DNA of 64,000 nucleotides from Psoroptes ovis (taxonomy: Eukaryota; Arthropoda; Arachnida; Sarcoptiformes; Psoroptidae), in the NCBI GenBank assembly GCA_002943765.1, contig PQWQ01000018.1, positions 248,001-312,000 on the forward strand, given 5' to 3'. How positions within the stretch are numbered: the stretch's first letter is position 1; the number at the start of each line of letters is the position of its first letter. This document shows positions 1 to 13,800 of the stretch, piece after piece. Both the position numbers and the translations under genes were made by a program. Under the pieces are notes generated by a model that made no database searches, was not told the DNA's origin, and was given only the letters and a program-made list of their open reading frames with translations.

Positions 1-1312
1 TATCAACCATTACTTGGGTTAATTCATTTATTCATTCATTCATTCATTGATTTGTTCGTTGAATGGAATCTGTTTCGCAGAATTTTTGAAAAATAAAATT
101 ATCGAAATTGTCAAAACATCCACAAAACAGCGTACAATCGACGTATGGTAATTTTACCGAAAAGTGAACTTTGGGAATTTGTTTTGAATTTGGTTGTCAA
201 ATGTTGGAGAATTCATCCGCTATTTCACACTGAATCATCCATTCTCCCACTGATTCAGTCCCTTCCCTTTTTACATTCATAAACATCACCTCTTTGCCCC
301 TAGAGCTCATCGCTCTCCCACTCATTTTAACTCGGCTTTTACCCTTATTCAACTGTCATTGGCGGCTCTTGTCTAAAATGTCTTTTTTTTCTCTCCAAAG
401 GCAAATATTGAAGTGTACTTGTTAATATGTTTAGTTGTATGCTTACGATTTTCTTCGAAAAAAAAAATTCTTGTTCGCTTGTCTCTCGATTCCATGAATG
501 GAATGATAAATAAATAAAATATATCGAACAACATGGAAATATATGTGTGATATTAACATTGATATTAAAAATAAAAAATAGAAAACTTGTCAAATTCAAA
601 TTGAAATTGAAAATAAATAATTTTGTTAATATTTTTTTTATCAATTTTTTTTCTTTGGGAAATTTTCAACTTTCTTATGAGAATTTTTCGGTATTTTGTT
701 GGCATTTTATTGAATATAGACATTTTCAAATAAATCAGGGGTTGTCCGGGAAGTTCTTAGCGATGTTCAAAAAACCTTTATGATTAAAAACGTGAAAACT
801 TTTCGTACGACCCGAAAAATTTCTGTGTGAAAATTCTCAAAAAAAAGAAAATTCTGAGAGAATTTCAAGAAAAACTGAATTAATATTGATATAATTCAAT
901 ATTTGTATGTTGTATTTATGCTTCGATATAAATATTATTATTATTAAAAAAATGTCAATCAATTTTATTTGAATAAATAAAAATAAATAAGTAAATAAAT
1001 AAAGAAATTCTTTGGAACAACTTTGGTAAATAAATTTTTCGTGGGCGAATATGCTTAGGATATTTGTTAGCTTTCTCGAATAATAATCGTCATGTATTTC
1101 GAGGTTTTTTTGTTGTTGTTATTGTGTTGAATATCGAAAGAGTCATCGAATTCTTCGAGAATTCTTTGAGAATTCTCTGAAAATTTTCAGAGTCTAAGAT
1201 GTTGAACGTGCTTTTGCTTTGTTTGATTACGATCGTTTGTCTTTGGTTTCTTAATTTTACATGTTTATCTCATTCACTCCCTTTAAATTTAAATGATCAA
1301 AGAATTAATTAC
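1..1312. other. Non-coding: 3' intron of the LRR gene
   Basis: No coding pattern was found on either strand. Because the LRR exon ends at a donor at 1312, this is most simply intron sequence of that gene. It holds AT-rich simple sequence and one ~77-bp inverted-repeat element (739-813). An open frame at 345-644 on the minus strand is Phe/Leu/Asn-rich without family features and was not accepted. Confidence 0.5.
739..813. repeat. Mariner-like miniature inverted repeat, copy 1
   Basis: The left end GGGTTGTCCGGGAAGTT pairs imperfectly with the right end AACTTTTCGTACGACCC across about 75 bp. It belongs to a dispersed family (also 11902, 20042, 27786, 30271, 45149) of nearly constant length. The terminal TTGTCCGGAAAGTT-like sequence resembles mariner-type ends. 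It has no coding capacity. Confidence 0.6.
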
Positions 1313-1777
1313 CTTTTAAACGTGGTGGCATATTACAAATTGGTTTAATTGTCATCGATATTTGATTCGTTAACAACCAATCACGAAATAATTTTAAATT
1401 ACAATCACAATGCCATTTATTATCATATAAATCGATCGATAATTTTACTGATAAAAATTTTAAAAATAATGATGATGATGGTATTGTTTGTAAATTATTT
1501 GATTGTAATTTTAATACTTGTAATGAACGTAAACCAATAAAGGCATCAATATCTAAATGATAGATCACATTATTCGATAAATCCAACCATTGTAAATTGA
1601 TTAATGGCAGAAATGAACGTGATTTAATATCGGTAATACGATTACCGCTTAATGATAAACGCCGCAAACCAGGACATTCGGCTAATGAACGTGATGGTAT
1701 TGTTGTCAATGAATTGTTTGATAAATCAAGCTCAATAAGATTTGATAATTTGATAAAGCTCTCGGCTGATATTTCCA
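1313..1777 (-). CDS. Kekkon-like LRR receptor, second visible exon (LRRs and LRRCT)
   Basis: This exon continues the minus-strand LRR gene that starts at 4816. The acceptor (minus-strand AATAG|TGGAAA) supplies two bases that complete a Val codon with the G left by the previous exon. It encodes about 155 residues with four LRRs of the LxxLxLxxNxL type (for example LIELDLSNNSL and LQWLDLSNNVI). A C-terminal cysteine cap (CDCNLKLFRDWL, then a Cys before MPPRLKG) follows. The exon ends at a donor AAAAG|GTAATT, again phase 1. In kekkon-type proteins the LRRCT is followed by one Ig domain, a transmembrane helix and a cytoplasmic tail. No such sequence is present between 1 and 1312, so the rest lies beyond the left edge. 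The GTG that would begin this stretch as a free ORF is not a start; it is a spliced codon. Confidence 0.78.
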
Positions 1778-1886
1778 CTATTTGTTTGGTTAGGAATCAA
1801 AGAGATGAAAAAAATAGATAAAAATAAGTAAAATCTTAATTAATTCAAATGTTAAACTAAAGAAAATTCGATATGAAACAACGCAT

Positions 1887-1941
1887 TTAACCCTTTGACA
1901 TAGGGCGCTTAATCGGCGCCTGACGAGTGCAAATGGGTCAA
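1887..1941. repeat. Short TTAA-flanked piggyBac-like miniature element
   Basis: It starts TTAACCCTTTGACATAGGGC and ends GAGTGCAAATGGGTCAA, whose complement reads TTGACCCATTTGCACTC. This matches the ends of the elements near 50344, 51132 and 48212. The GC-rich interior contains GGCGCC, unlike the surrounding intron. It is probably an internally deleted copy. Confidence 0.45.
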
Positions 1942-2262
1942 ATGAAATGCATGCTTTTTACGCAAAACCGTTCCAAGGTCATTCGAATCATTCAATAAAA
2001 CTTTATCATCAAAATTAATTTTCGAGAGTTTGTTGTTATTTGTTTGGATCTATTTTTTATTTCCTATTTATATCATATATGTTATTCAAATTCAAAAATA
2101 TCACTAACAAATAAACTCATTAGGTCCCAAATGCATATGTTTCGTTGATGTTGGAATAATGAAAAGAATGAGTGCAAAAATAATGAACAAAAAAAAAACA
2201 TTGAAAAGTTATACACTAAATTCAATATTGAACAATGAACCACAATGACCGAAATTCATCCT

Positions 2263-2355
2263 GGACATGTCCGAAAAACTCCACTCAAATCATTCATTCA
2301 CTCAAAGGAATCCTTGCCTATTGAAGACTCTTGATTAAAATATATTCGGACAACT
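2263..2355. repeat. Degenerate mariner-like miniature inverted repeat
   Basis: ATGTCCGAAAAACTCC on the left faces TTCGGACAACTCG on the right, about 90 bp apart. The ends match the dispersed family but the body is longer and diverged, so membership is tentative. Confidence 0.3.
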
Positions 2356-4134
2356 CGAAAAATTTTTGCAATCATCCAGATGTTTCTTCATGTCTCAAAA
2401 AACAAAACAATTATTTGAATTGAAAAACAATAGAAGAATCCAGTATTTTGAAGAAGAATTTCAAACAGAATTCAAAGAAAATCCTGTTTTAAAATTAATT
2501 TTTGAAATTTGTTTTCAAAACTGAAATTCCGGAAACGGGAAAATATCTCCAATGAAAAACTCTTTGATTCTAGAAATTGTCGTTTAATTGATATCGCTCA
2601 ACCCCCAGTGGAACAATCAAATTGAAAAATATGAAACAAAATAAAACAAAATGGACAAGAATCAATGAAATTTGAAATTTTTCATCAAAAATTGAATTAA
2701 ATTTCCCTTCGAAGCCACTTGAATCGCTTCAATTTCTGGAAATAAAAAGAATAATTTTCCACGGTGGACAAATGGTCTCGAGGGGCATGGGGGAATCGTT
2801 TAAATCGTTTCTTTAAAATAAAAAAAACCATGAAAATTGTTTGAAATTATTTTTTTTCAAAAACAATTTAAACAATCAATGATATCACAATGATACACCA
2901 TTAATATCTTCTTGTAATCATTTGTGATTGCATGCTTGGGCCATAATCATCATCATCATCGTTACCATTATCATAGCTTGGATTCATTATAGTTTGTCCG
3001 ACGAACAACTTCAACGACAACGACGACGACAACTGACCAAATGAAATTAAATTGAAACGATAATAATTGTCCAAAAAATAATAATGATATGAAAATGTTT
3101 CGCAATTAAAATTGGCGAAAAATGTTAATAATGATGATAATAATAATTTTCTGTTAATTTTTCAATTGAATTCAGTTGAATTCAATTTGGATCTTCTTCT
3201 ACATCTTCTGTGCTCAATTAATGTCGTTGTCAATGTCCTTTGAATTGGAATTGGTGGACCAGTACATTGCTTTAATTTGATTCAATTCAAAATAATGATA
3301 ATAATCGTTTTGACACAATTAAAAATTTTGAAACAAATTTTTTTTTCTCTGAAACACAAATTTTTAATTCATTTAAATTAATTTGAATTAACTGAAAATA
3401 ATAATAATCATAATGATCATCATCATCATCATCAAAATCAAAATAGAAAGGTCTCAAGATGATGATTAAATTTAATTGCATTTTTTGTATTGTTTTGTCT
3501 TGGTGTTTCGTTGAAACAAAACTTTGTAATTCAAAGGCATACTGTCAATTGTGTTTGTAATTGAATCATTATTCGTATTTGTACGGTCATTTTTGGGAAT
3601 TCCGTTGAATTGCGGAATTCTGGTGAATCACGGAATTCCAGTGAATCAAACGATTCTGGTGACCTTTAATCAATTAGTGCTTGCTTGTTTTTGTTTTTGA
3701 TTCTGGTTTGGCTCAGAGAAATGAGCTTCAATCACTGAAACTTTTTGCTGATTAATCGAATATTGTTCAACCATGAATTTATTTGGAATTCAAACGTTGC
3801 AAGTCTTGTTATATTTGGGTTCAAAATCACGATTCTTTGCGGAAATTCTGCATATTTCACCCCTTCTTTTTCTCTCGGTTAGTTAAGAATCAATACTTTT
3901 TTGGAATGGAATCTCTTTACTAAAAAAAAAAAAAAAAAAATCTAGGAAAATCAATTTGTCAAGCAAAAATTAATGAATCAACCACCAAAAGACTAATGAA
4001 CAAATTAATGATAAATACATTATATTAATGATGAATTTTTTTTTGTCGTAATCAGCGTAAATTTAAAAATTATTTTCTTGAAAAAAAATCATTAACAAAA
4101 GTCAATGATCACATTATGAAATATAAACACATAC

Positions 4135-4816
4135 CTAAATGACAATTTGCCAAATATATTCGTTGTAAATTGATTAGACCACGTTGTAGAAAAATCATGG
4201 CAGGAAGTTTATTGAGCATATTACCATTTAAATCTAATACTTGTATGGTTGATGAAAGACCATTTGGTACTGTTTGTAATGAACGATGATCACAGTTTGC
4301 TGTTTCTTTACCAGATTTCCATTTACATTGACATATTAGATTACAATTTTGATTATTTTGTATTGATGTTTTATTATCAATATAATTATTGTTATTATTA
4401 TAATAATTATCATTATTATGATGATAATTATTATTATTATTATTATTATTATTTAGATTGATTGCCATCACAGAATTGAATATTAAAAATCGATATGAAA
4501 TTATTATATTTGATAATGATAATGATAATAATATCGATTCAAAAATACTTGTTATTATAAACATTTTTATTATGAATAATTTTAACGATAATGTCTGGTT
4601 TTTTAATTTAATTTTATTATTATTATTATCATTGGTTTGTTGTTGTTGTTGTAAATTTTGAAATTTTCGTTTCTTTCTATGACGACAATAATGTTTATTA
4701 TTATAATTATTATTATTATCAAAATAATAATTAACAAATGAAATTAGTTTATTTGAAAAATTCATTTTCATTAATGATTTATTATTCATATTCATATTCA
4801 TAAATAATTGTTTCAT
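4135..4816 (-). CDS. Kekkon-like LRR receptor, first visible exon (N-terminus, LRRNT, first repeat)
   Basis: This is the 5' coding exon of a secreted or membrane LRR protein on the minus strand. Residues 1-75 are Asn/Gln/Lys-rich. A long hydrophobic stretch (about 78-118) looks like a signal peptide or anchor, so Met85 at 4564 is an alternative start that would put the signal first. An Asn/Tyr/His-rich linker follows. The cysteine cap C158-C162-C164-C175 contains CKWKSGKE, typical of the LRR N-cap of the kekkon family. The first repeat lies at about 190-227. The exon ends inside a Gly/Val codon at a good donor (G|GTATGTG on the minus strand). The phase-1 junction joins exactly to the exon at 1777 and restores an LRR. 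Kekkon proteins are single-pass LRR-Ig membrane proteins that modulate receptor signalling; assigning this gene to that family is inference from the N-cap and LRR pattern. Confidence 0.72.
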
Positions 4817-7800
4817 TTTCTTGTCCTTGTCTTTGTTGTTGCATGGATTAAAAAAAAAATTGAAATAAATTATCCAAAATTCATAGATTCATTATTCATG
4901 GAGAAAAAAAATTTATTCCTGGTCCATTTGTTTATGTCTGCAAATGATAATAAATAAATAAATAAATGAAAATAATAATTGATTAATAAATTTGAATAAT
5001 TTCAAGGAATAATTTATCATATAATTCAAGAATTAATATGTTATGTTATTCATATTCAATTGGCAAAAAAAGGGTAGAATCAGATAAACAAAATTAAAAA
5101 AACTTTCGATTGGTTTTCTATGGAAATTTTTTGTTGGGTGAAAAAAAGTTTCGCCACCGCCATCACCACCAACAGAAATAGATGGAAAGGTTGTGACCGG
5201 AATCGGTGGATTCAATGGTTTCACTGAAGCACAATGAAACGATCGCAACGAGCAGCAAATAGCAAAAAGTTTTGGATTTTGAATTTGCTTTTGATTCGAA
5301 ATGTGCAACACCACTATGACCATCATCTCTATCCCCATAATATATCATAAACAGAGTTATATTAAGTTTGAATGCACAACAATTATGAATTGATTCAAAT
5401 TATTCATTTGAATTCATTTCAATTTTCATTTTTTCAAATGATTAATGTTTTAAATGAATAATTATTATTCTTTTATTAATTAATTTTTCATAATTAATGA
5501 TTATTATTGACCATTGATCAAAGAAATAATCGCAAAAACTTTTCAAAAAAATTCAAAATTCGAAGTTATTCAAAAATTCATAATTCATTCATAGTTGTTC
5601 AGTGTTTGGCATTCAGAAACATTGAGTCACTTCAATATTGTTTTATAGAATACGATTTCAAATATTAACAAGTTTGACCCTTTGAATATCCATTTTTTCA
5701 TATAACAGATTCTTCTCATGGAACATGAACATGCTTTCATGGACCCTTGAACACCATCAATTATTCCATGATCATCATCGAACTAAATCATAATTTCAAA
5801 CAATTAATTTGACCATCATGTTTGGTCCATGTTCCATGCCCTCGTTCGGTATGATAGAACTTATAAATCTATAATTTGATCTTATTGCCAATCATCTTCG
5901 ATAATATTCATTTATATTCATATTTCACATTTGAAAATAAATAATTCAATATACAATTCAATCACAACCGATCATCATCTGATCTTCATGTACCCGATTG
6001 TTATTTGATATCAAATTTAAATTCTTTGTCTTTCTCGTAAACATATACATGAATATATATCGACTTTATGATATTTTAATATTAAAATTTATTATTATTA
6101 TTATTCATCGAAATAAATATTTTCAATTTCATTTTTGATGCACCAAATTGTGCAAAACATTGTCATGATGATGTTCAATTTATATTCAAACATACCATTG
6201 AATATATATTGAATTTTTCTTACTTTATTTCAGTCCCTAGAGTGGACATGAAGTAGAAATACATCTGTTTCTTATTTTGATGCCATTTTCTTTGTGAGAT
6301 GGAATTCACCATGATATACAATGTACAAGTTTGTCATATTTGAGAAATGTTCTGGAATATCATAGATTCAAAGTGAAAAAACATGGAATCAAAGAAAAAT
6401 GGGCGAATTATTACGGATTCACATGAATATTGCTTGGACCTAGTAATATCATGTCCAAAATTTGATACCGATCAATATTCAATCGGATATCGAAAATCTC
6501 AGGTACGAAATTGCGTAATCGAAATTCTTTGACTAAAAATTTGATTGCGAAACCAAATTCTGTTGAAATTAATGAGAATCTATTGGAATTTTTCCATAGA
6601 AATTCTTGTAGAATTCAGATGTTGAGATACCTTGGAACGGAATCTGACACCTTTGGCCTTTGAAAGGAAATATTTGATAATCAAATTACTTTTGAAACGG
6701 TGAAAATGAATGAAATAAAATGTTTTACTTAGTAACTTTGTTTATTATTTGCCTTCATACACTATCTATCGAAGCTGATAGCGATATATAATGAATGTCG
6801 CATAAATACAAACAAATAATACGATTCAATGTATAATTCAATTTCAATTTCAAATTCAATTTAAAATTTCTTCAAATTTTATGATAAATATGAAATCGAT
6901 TTGTTTTGAATGTTTGTTTATTTGTAAATTTCCTTTTTTTTATTATTTCAATTTTCTCAATTTCAATAGAATAAATGAGAAAAAACATTTAAATTAATGA
7001 TACCGAATTCAAATGAAAAAATATATTCAATGAATGAATACAAATATATTTCTGTCGATGATAACAAACAATGACTAGACCAACAATGATGGCCATAATC
7101 ACCAATAAAAATGATGATAATAACGATGAAAACAACCATCATCATAACAGCAATAATTCCGATCGATTCACCCAAATGCAATACCATGATAATAATGAAT
7201 GATTACCATCATTTCAATTTGATGGCTATCCCAAAAAAAATGGCTTTACCGTTTACTTAATATATTTACATTTTTCGGATATTTTTCTTGCTCAAATTTT
7301 GCTCCTATCGAATGAATGAATAAATGTGTGTAAGTAATCAACAAATGTAAACATGGAATTTCAAAATACAAAAAACTTTGATTTTATCAGTGAATTGAAG
7401 AATAACGAAAAAAAAAACAAAATAAAATAAATTTGTTCGATGAAAATGGTGGACCGAAATTGTGTTTTCATCGATCAACATGGCCATTTCGTTTTGAAAT
7501 TCTTCATAAATTCTTGTTTTTATGAAGAATAAAGAATTCAAATCTAATGGATTTCGCAGAGAAGAGAAGAGAAGCTCAAAAAATTTGAATTCATTTTTTT
7601 TCATTTGAAATTGAGGAGAATTCTGACCAAATTTGAAAAACAAAAACTTTGTTCGTTTGTTTGTTTGTTTATTTATTCATTTATCTATTTTCAAGTTTTT
7701 TCAAATGTTTGAATTTTAAAATTTTTTGAAATCAACGAAACAACAAAAATAAAACAAATTCTGTTCATATATGACCAATGAATCAAAGTTTTTGGATCAA

Positions 7801-10800
7801 AAGTTTTTGGGCAACAATAATAAAGATGAAATTTACATATTTTTTCTTTTTCACAAAACAAAACAAATTCATCAAACAAACAAATGAAAACAAAAAACAA
7901 ATTCGCGGGAGAAATTTTTGAATTTATTTTTCCAGCGAAAAATAAACAAATATTCGACTATTTACACATTTTGTCGACTACTTCAGTCGACATATTATCG
8001 AATGTTTTTCCGCTTTTTTTTATTGAAGAAAATAAACGACAAAAACATTCGAAATGTGAAAATGTGAACCATAGTGACAGTCAAACAATAGAGAATAACG
8101 GGCAAAAGAATTGAAAAAATTGAAATAAAACAACAATTAAATTATGTCAATCTTCAAGAATCGAGAATGATAATAATAATAAAATGAACGAAATAAAAAG
8201 TTTTTCGAGAGAGAGAGAAAAAAAATAAAGTAAAAATAAAATGTAAAGTGAAAATAAAATAAAATAAAACAAAATAAAAAATTCAGCTAAATTTACACCA
8301 ACAATAATAGTTTTAATATAACAAGTTGTCACATGAAATAAAAGAATAAAAAAATTCGGGTAAATTATTATTTTATTTCATTTTTACTTTGTTTTATTCT
8401 ATTTTTCTTTTCTTTTTTTTTGATAGATTTTGGAAATAAACTTTCGAAAAAAAAGAAGAAATGAAAAAAAGGAGAAAAAATATATACGAAACTTTTTACT
8501 TTTATATATCATTTAATTCAATAGTAATTTTTTGTACATTGCCGAATTTACGTTACATCAATTGAATGATTAAAGAGAAGAAAATAATGTTAAAATTCAA
8601 TATAGAAAATTATTATTATTATTATTTGGTTATTGAAAAATGTAAAAATACCAAAAAATTAAAACAAAATACTGGACACGAATATCAAATAAAAATAAAC
8701 TCCGTAAACTTTATTCGAATGTCAATGTGTGTGTGGGCTCACATGAAAAAAAGAAATACGCTAAGCGAGCAGTGAATTTATGAATGTGAATATGTGTCGA
8801 GAATATTATTCAACATAACTGAATAATTTTTAAATTCTTTCACAAAATTGATTCGATAAATTTGAAAAAAAGCAAAATAATTGAGTAAGCGCGAACGAAT
8901 GAAGACGAAAATTCTGTCAAAAACTTTCAAAAAAATATAAAAAGTTAAATTATCAAATTATATCAGTTCATTTATTGATTAATTCAGAAAAAAATAGAAT
9001 GAAAGTACCAAAAATACTAGAATCGATCGAGAATTGACCGGTTTTTTTCATCATCAGCATCATCAAGTCATTCGTTTAACAAAAATATCAAATAAATTAA
9101 AAGTTACCATCATACTAACAATGCAGCATATCTAAACCATTAATAATCTGTCATTGTTGTCGTCAAATTTGCTTGAAAAAATTGAAATTCAGATACAACA
9201 ATGTGAAATGGTGACAAAAAAAAGAGCTAGTTAAAACAATATCATATTTCACAATAATTCACCGAATAATTTTTTGTCACATTTTTCAAAACTGTCAAAC
9301 AGATATATGTGAAATTTGTTTTGATTTTCACTGTAACGAGAAGAACGAGAAAAAAATATGAATTTTTTCATTTTCTAAATTAATATCCAATGTGTAACAA
9401 CAACAAAACTAAACTTCGAAAAAAACAAACAAAAAATCAGCAAAGAATTTGAAATTGACAAATGTGACATTCGATCATATACCAGAAAAAAAGACAAAAT
9501 GAAGGAAAATTTCAATTTAAAATTAGAATTTTTTATTTGAAACATAAGATGGAATTATTCAATGATATTATTTTGACAAAAAGCAAATATAAAAAAAATA
9601 ATAATAAATTCAGGCCAAATACAAAAAATATCAATGAAGATGCTTTTTAAGCTCTTTATTTCTGAATAAATACAACAAGAACAACAACAAAAACAACGAT
9701 AAAGCAAATAATAACAAAAAAAAAAAATACAAATACCAGCCAAATGATGGTGATAATAATAATAATCTCCATTTCACAAAACATTTAAATTGTCGATGAA
9801 TTGAATCCCTCAATTTAATCTATTTGAATATTCAAATAATAATGATAATAATAATAGCAGCAAACAATGAAAAAAAATTGATCTATGAATTGAAATTCAA
9901 TTGGAAAAAAAATATAAAACGAATAAATAAATATAAAAATAAATTCATGAAAAAGATTAAAATGGTAAGTGAGCGAAAAAATTGTGAATAAATATGAAAC
10001 CACTACAAAATGGCAAAAATTTGTGATTATTGAATAACACAAGTGAATGTTTCATATTTTTTTGCTTTATAAATAATTGATTTAAATTTTTATTTATCTA
10101 TTTACAGATATGAACGAAAGAAAATATGTTTTTCTGTACAACAGAACGAAAAAAAAAATTTTGTTTTTTTGATTCAAAACGGTATAAAAATACAAAATAC
10201 ATTCCATTTGGTTTAAATGTTCAAATAAATCTTCATTATTAATTAAATAGTAAAAAAATGATTGATTGATTGATTGATCATGATCGATTTTCGATAAGCA
10301 AAGCAATTCAGAAGAAAATAAATTCAATTATTAATTCATATTTTCTCCACACACTGCCATGGTATGAAGAAAACAACTAAATAAAAATTCAAATACATTA
10401 GCAGTGGAAAAAAGAGTTTTAAATCATATCTTCAATATTACCATTATCAATATTTTACAATATGCAACAATGAATATGAAACATAGAAATGAAATGCTTG
10501 AAACATGCATGCATTTGATATTTGATTTGCAATACGTAAATACAATTCTTGTAAGCTCTTATTATTGGAAAACCGATAATATGGAATAGAAAGAAAATCG
10601 TATAAAGGAAAAAAATTTTGCCGAAGACATGTAACATCATCGAAATCATAATTAGCATCATTATCATTGATAATATCGTGGTTCGAAAGAATTGTGATGA
10701 TCAAAAAAATTTGGAACAATTTTCATGAAATATTCAAGCAGAATACGTCTTTATCATACGTTTTTGGCGTAGGAAAATTGATTTTTCCTCGTCATGCATC

Positions 10801-13800
10801 AAATCAAAGGTAATTTAAGATCTACTAATGAGCAAAAAAACTTGAAATTGAATAATTAGCCATTATTGTAAAATTTATCGCTCAAAAAAATGTTCAAAGG
10901 TTTGAATTTCAGAATTGAAAACAAAATAATAATAATGATAATAAATGACAGTTGTTTGATTTTGATTTTTTTATTTAACTCTCAATTCAAACCAACAACC
11001 AAATAACTAGTCATCTATCTCCTATTCTTTATTTCAAATTCAAGAAATTTGATTTTAAAAAATTAATTTCATTTTATTTCATTTTTCACATTTGAGAAAA
11101 AAATGAAAAATATTGATATTAATATACCCAAGTGAATTCAGAGCGAAAATGAATGAATGAATGAATGGTATTAGACTTTCAAAAGAATTTTGGCAGAATC
11201 AAAAAAATAAAAATAAAATCGATTCAATCAATCAAAAAAGATGAACGAAAAAAAAATTTAATCTTTGAACAACAAAAGAAGAACAGAAAAAAATCTCGTA
11301 TAATTACATAATAGTCGACCAAACGGCGAAGATATGACCAAAATGAATGAATTTTGGACCAACAAACAAACAAAAAAAAACATTAGATGTTTGATGCTTG
11401 AAACTGAAATTGAAAAATAAAGTTCACACAAAAACACTGTTTCACTGGCGTGAGCAACTTGTGAAAACGTTTCCATTCATAAAATGAAGGGATTTTGAAA
11501 CTTTGAAGCTAAAAGAGAAAAAAATTGAAAATTGAAAAAATCAATTTTCACATTTTTTGTTTCACAACCCAAGAATCGATAATCATCATGATAAACACAA
11601 ATGAATTCGAAGACTATTTTTTTTAGTTGGCCGAATTTTTGGCCAAAATATCAATCATTTTCAGTTTTCATTGTGGAACACATAATAATTATGATTATCA
11701 TTTAATTTTTTTTTTGAAAAGAGAAGAAAATGTGTAAATATCAGCAAAAACAAGAACAGTTTGAACAGTGAGTAAATATCATAGTATATTTTGTTTATAT
11801 TTTAGCCAATAATTTTGCTGGAAAACAAAAGAATTGCGAATTCAACATTAGAGCAAGAAGAAACACAAATCAAATGACCATTTTTTGATTATTTTTATTC
11901 AGGTTGTCCAATAAGATCGTTCGGATTTTCAATACACATTTTCATTGATTGGAATAGAAGAATTTATTGGACGCAGTTTTAATAATATTTTGTCTACTCT
12001 CAAATCTGTGTTCATTGTGTGTATTGTTGATGTTTGAAATTGAACAAAAACCAGATTCAAAAGAAACGAAAATTGTGCGATGCAAAACAATGAATAATCT
12101 TAAAAATGAAATTGAAAATTGATTTTTTTTCTCTTTGTTTGCTCCAAGTACAAAAGAAATTTGATTATCATTGCAACAATGGTGTACTGCGATTGGATTT
12201 TGATTAAAATTTAATCTTAAGGTAATTTTTTCATTATTATTATTATTTTTATCCCGATTATTATTTGTTTCCTCAGTTTCTAATAGTTACAAAATATATG
12301 TTCATTGGTTTGGCCATTTTTTTCTCCTTTATTTTTCATCGGCCAAAATCAATGAAGAATCAATGGAGAGAATCAATTTTCAATCGAATCAATTTGAAAA
12401 TAGAAAAATGAAAAACAGAAAATGAAAACAAAGAAACAAAATCGATTCGATTTGATTATTTATTTTCATTCATTCATTGAAAATAAATACAAAAAAAAAC
12501 TTTTTTTTTTTGTTCTTTGATATTGTTTTTCAGTGCTAATAATAATAATAATGAAAAAAATGTGTTTTCAATGAAATGAACAATCATTTAAAAGAATTCA
12601 AAAGAAGAAAGAATTGAATTAAATTTGGAATTGAAATTCAATTCAAATGAATAGAAATTGAAATATAACAAAAAAAAAATGAAATAATGAAACATAACAA
12701 ACAAACATTTGACATTTATTTCATTTCATTTTGTTTTCAATTTTCAAAATTTCGCAAATTCAATTCATTTTCATTTTTTTTTCTATATTTTATCATAGAA
12801 TTTTCATTATTTTCCACAGAATTTTTTCCCATTATTCTATTTTCATTTTCTATTATTTCGTATTTATTTATTATTTTTTACTTTTTATCCATAAGATAAA
12901 TCACCAGATATGTGATGAAATTTTGTTTGTTCGTTGGTTTTTTCAAATAACAAAATGTAATAAATTTACTAGCAACAAATATTCTGCTGCATGTGAATCG
13001 AAGATAATGGAAAAGAATATAATATTTATAAGTTTGAATATTTGTATTTTTTTTATATTCACAATTGTCTATATTCAATATCTTTGTTTGTGCCAATTTT
13101 TTTTGGGTGGAAGACAAACAACTGTTCGATCAATTGTCGACAATCATCGATTTGGTCAATTTTGTATTTGGCCAACTGAAATTGTGCGAAATATTTGATA
13201 GAACAAGAAACGAAAATTGCTTTTGTGCTGATTTTCAATATTCATGAATATTGATTTTATTCATAAAATTTGAAATTTTTTGATTTGAAATCGATCCATT
13301 TTTTATCGTACACACATTTGATGACAAACATGATGAGAATAAACATATCAACCTTTTCGCAAATATATCGCAAATTATTACATTTTTATAAGAATGGCCC
13401 AGAAAAAAAAATTCAAGGATTTCCATGAAATTTCCGAATTTCTATTTCGATTTATTTTTTTAATCTTAAAAGTTCAATGAAACAGCCAAAATTTAATGCA
13501 ACAACACGCACACACGTCTTTTTACATTCGAGTTTCATCCGAAAATTTTTTCAAAAATTTTTTTGAATGAAATATCATTTGGTATAATATGAAATATCGT
13601 ACTAATGATTATTTGAAGAATAGTGCCATGAATTTTTTTGTATTAATCAAAAACAAATGAACATTTGAACAATACAAACTTTAATTTCAACAACAAGAAG
13701 AACAAACAAACAAACAAACGAGAATGAAACAAATCATTGAAATTTTTCATCTTTTCAGTACACTCAAACTAGAGAAGAGCAAATGTAAAAGCACTAAATG

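Larger units (their letters stand above)
1778..4134. other. Intron of the LRR gene
   Basis: The ends are a GTATGTG donor at 4134 and a TAG acceptor at 1778, and the reading phase agrees on both sides. The ~2.36 kb interior is AT-rich with CAT microsatellites (2947-2960 and 3417-3432) and a run of 19 A (3922-3940). It also has a 55-bp TTAA-type miniature element (1887-1941) and a weak member of the ~77-bp inverted-repeat family near 2263-2355. No gene was seen inside. Confidence 0.7.

Noticed and set aside
345..644. 99-residue minus-strand ORF
   Set aside because: Phe/Asn/Leu-rich chance frame in probable intron; no Ig-domain cysteines or tryptophan as expected for the missing LRR-receptor exon.
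5033..5348. Two overlapping minus-strand ORFs just upstream of the LRR gene
   Set aside because: Neither has a signal-peptide context, family motif or splice link to 4816; composition fits chance.
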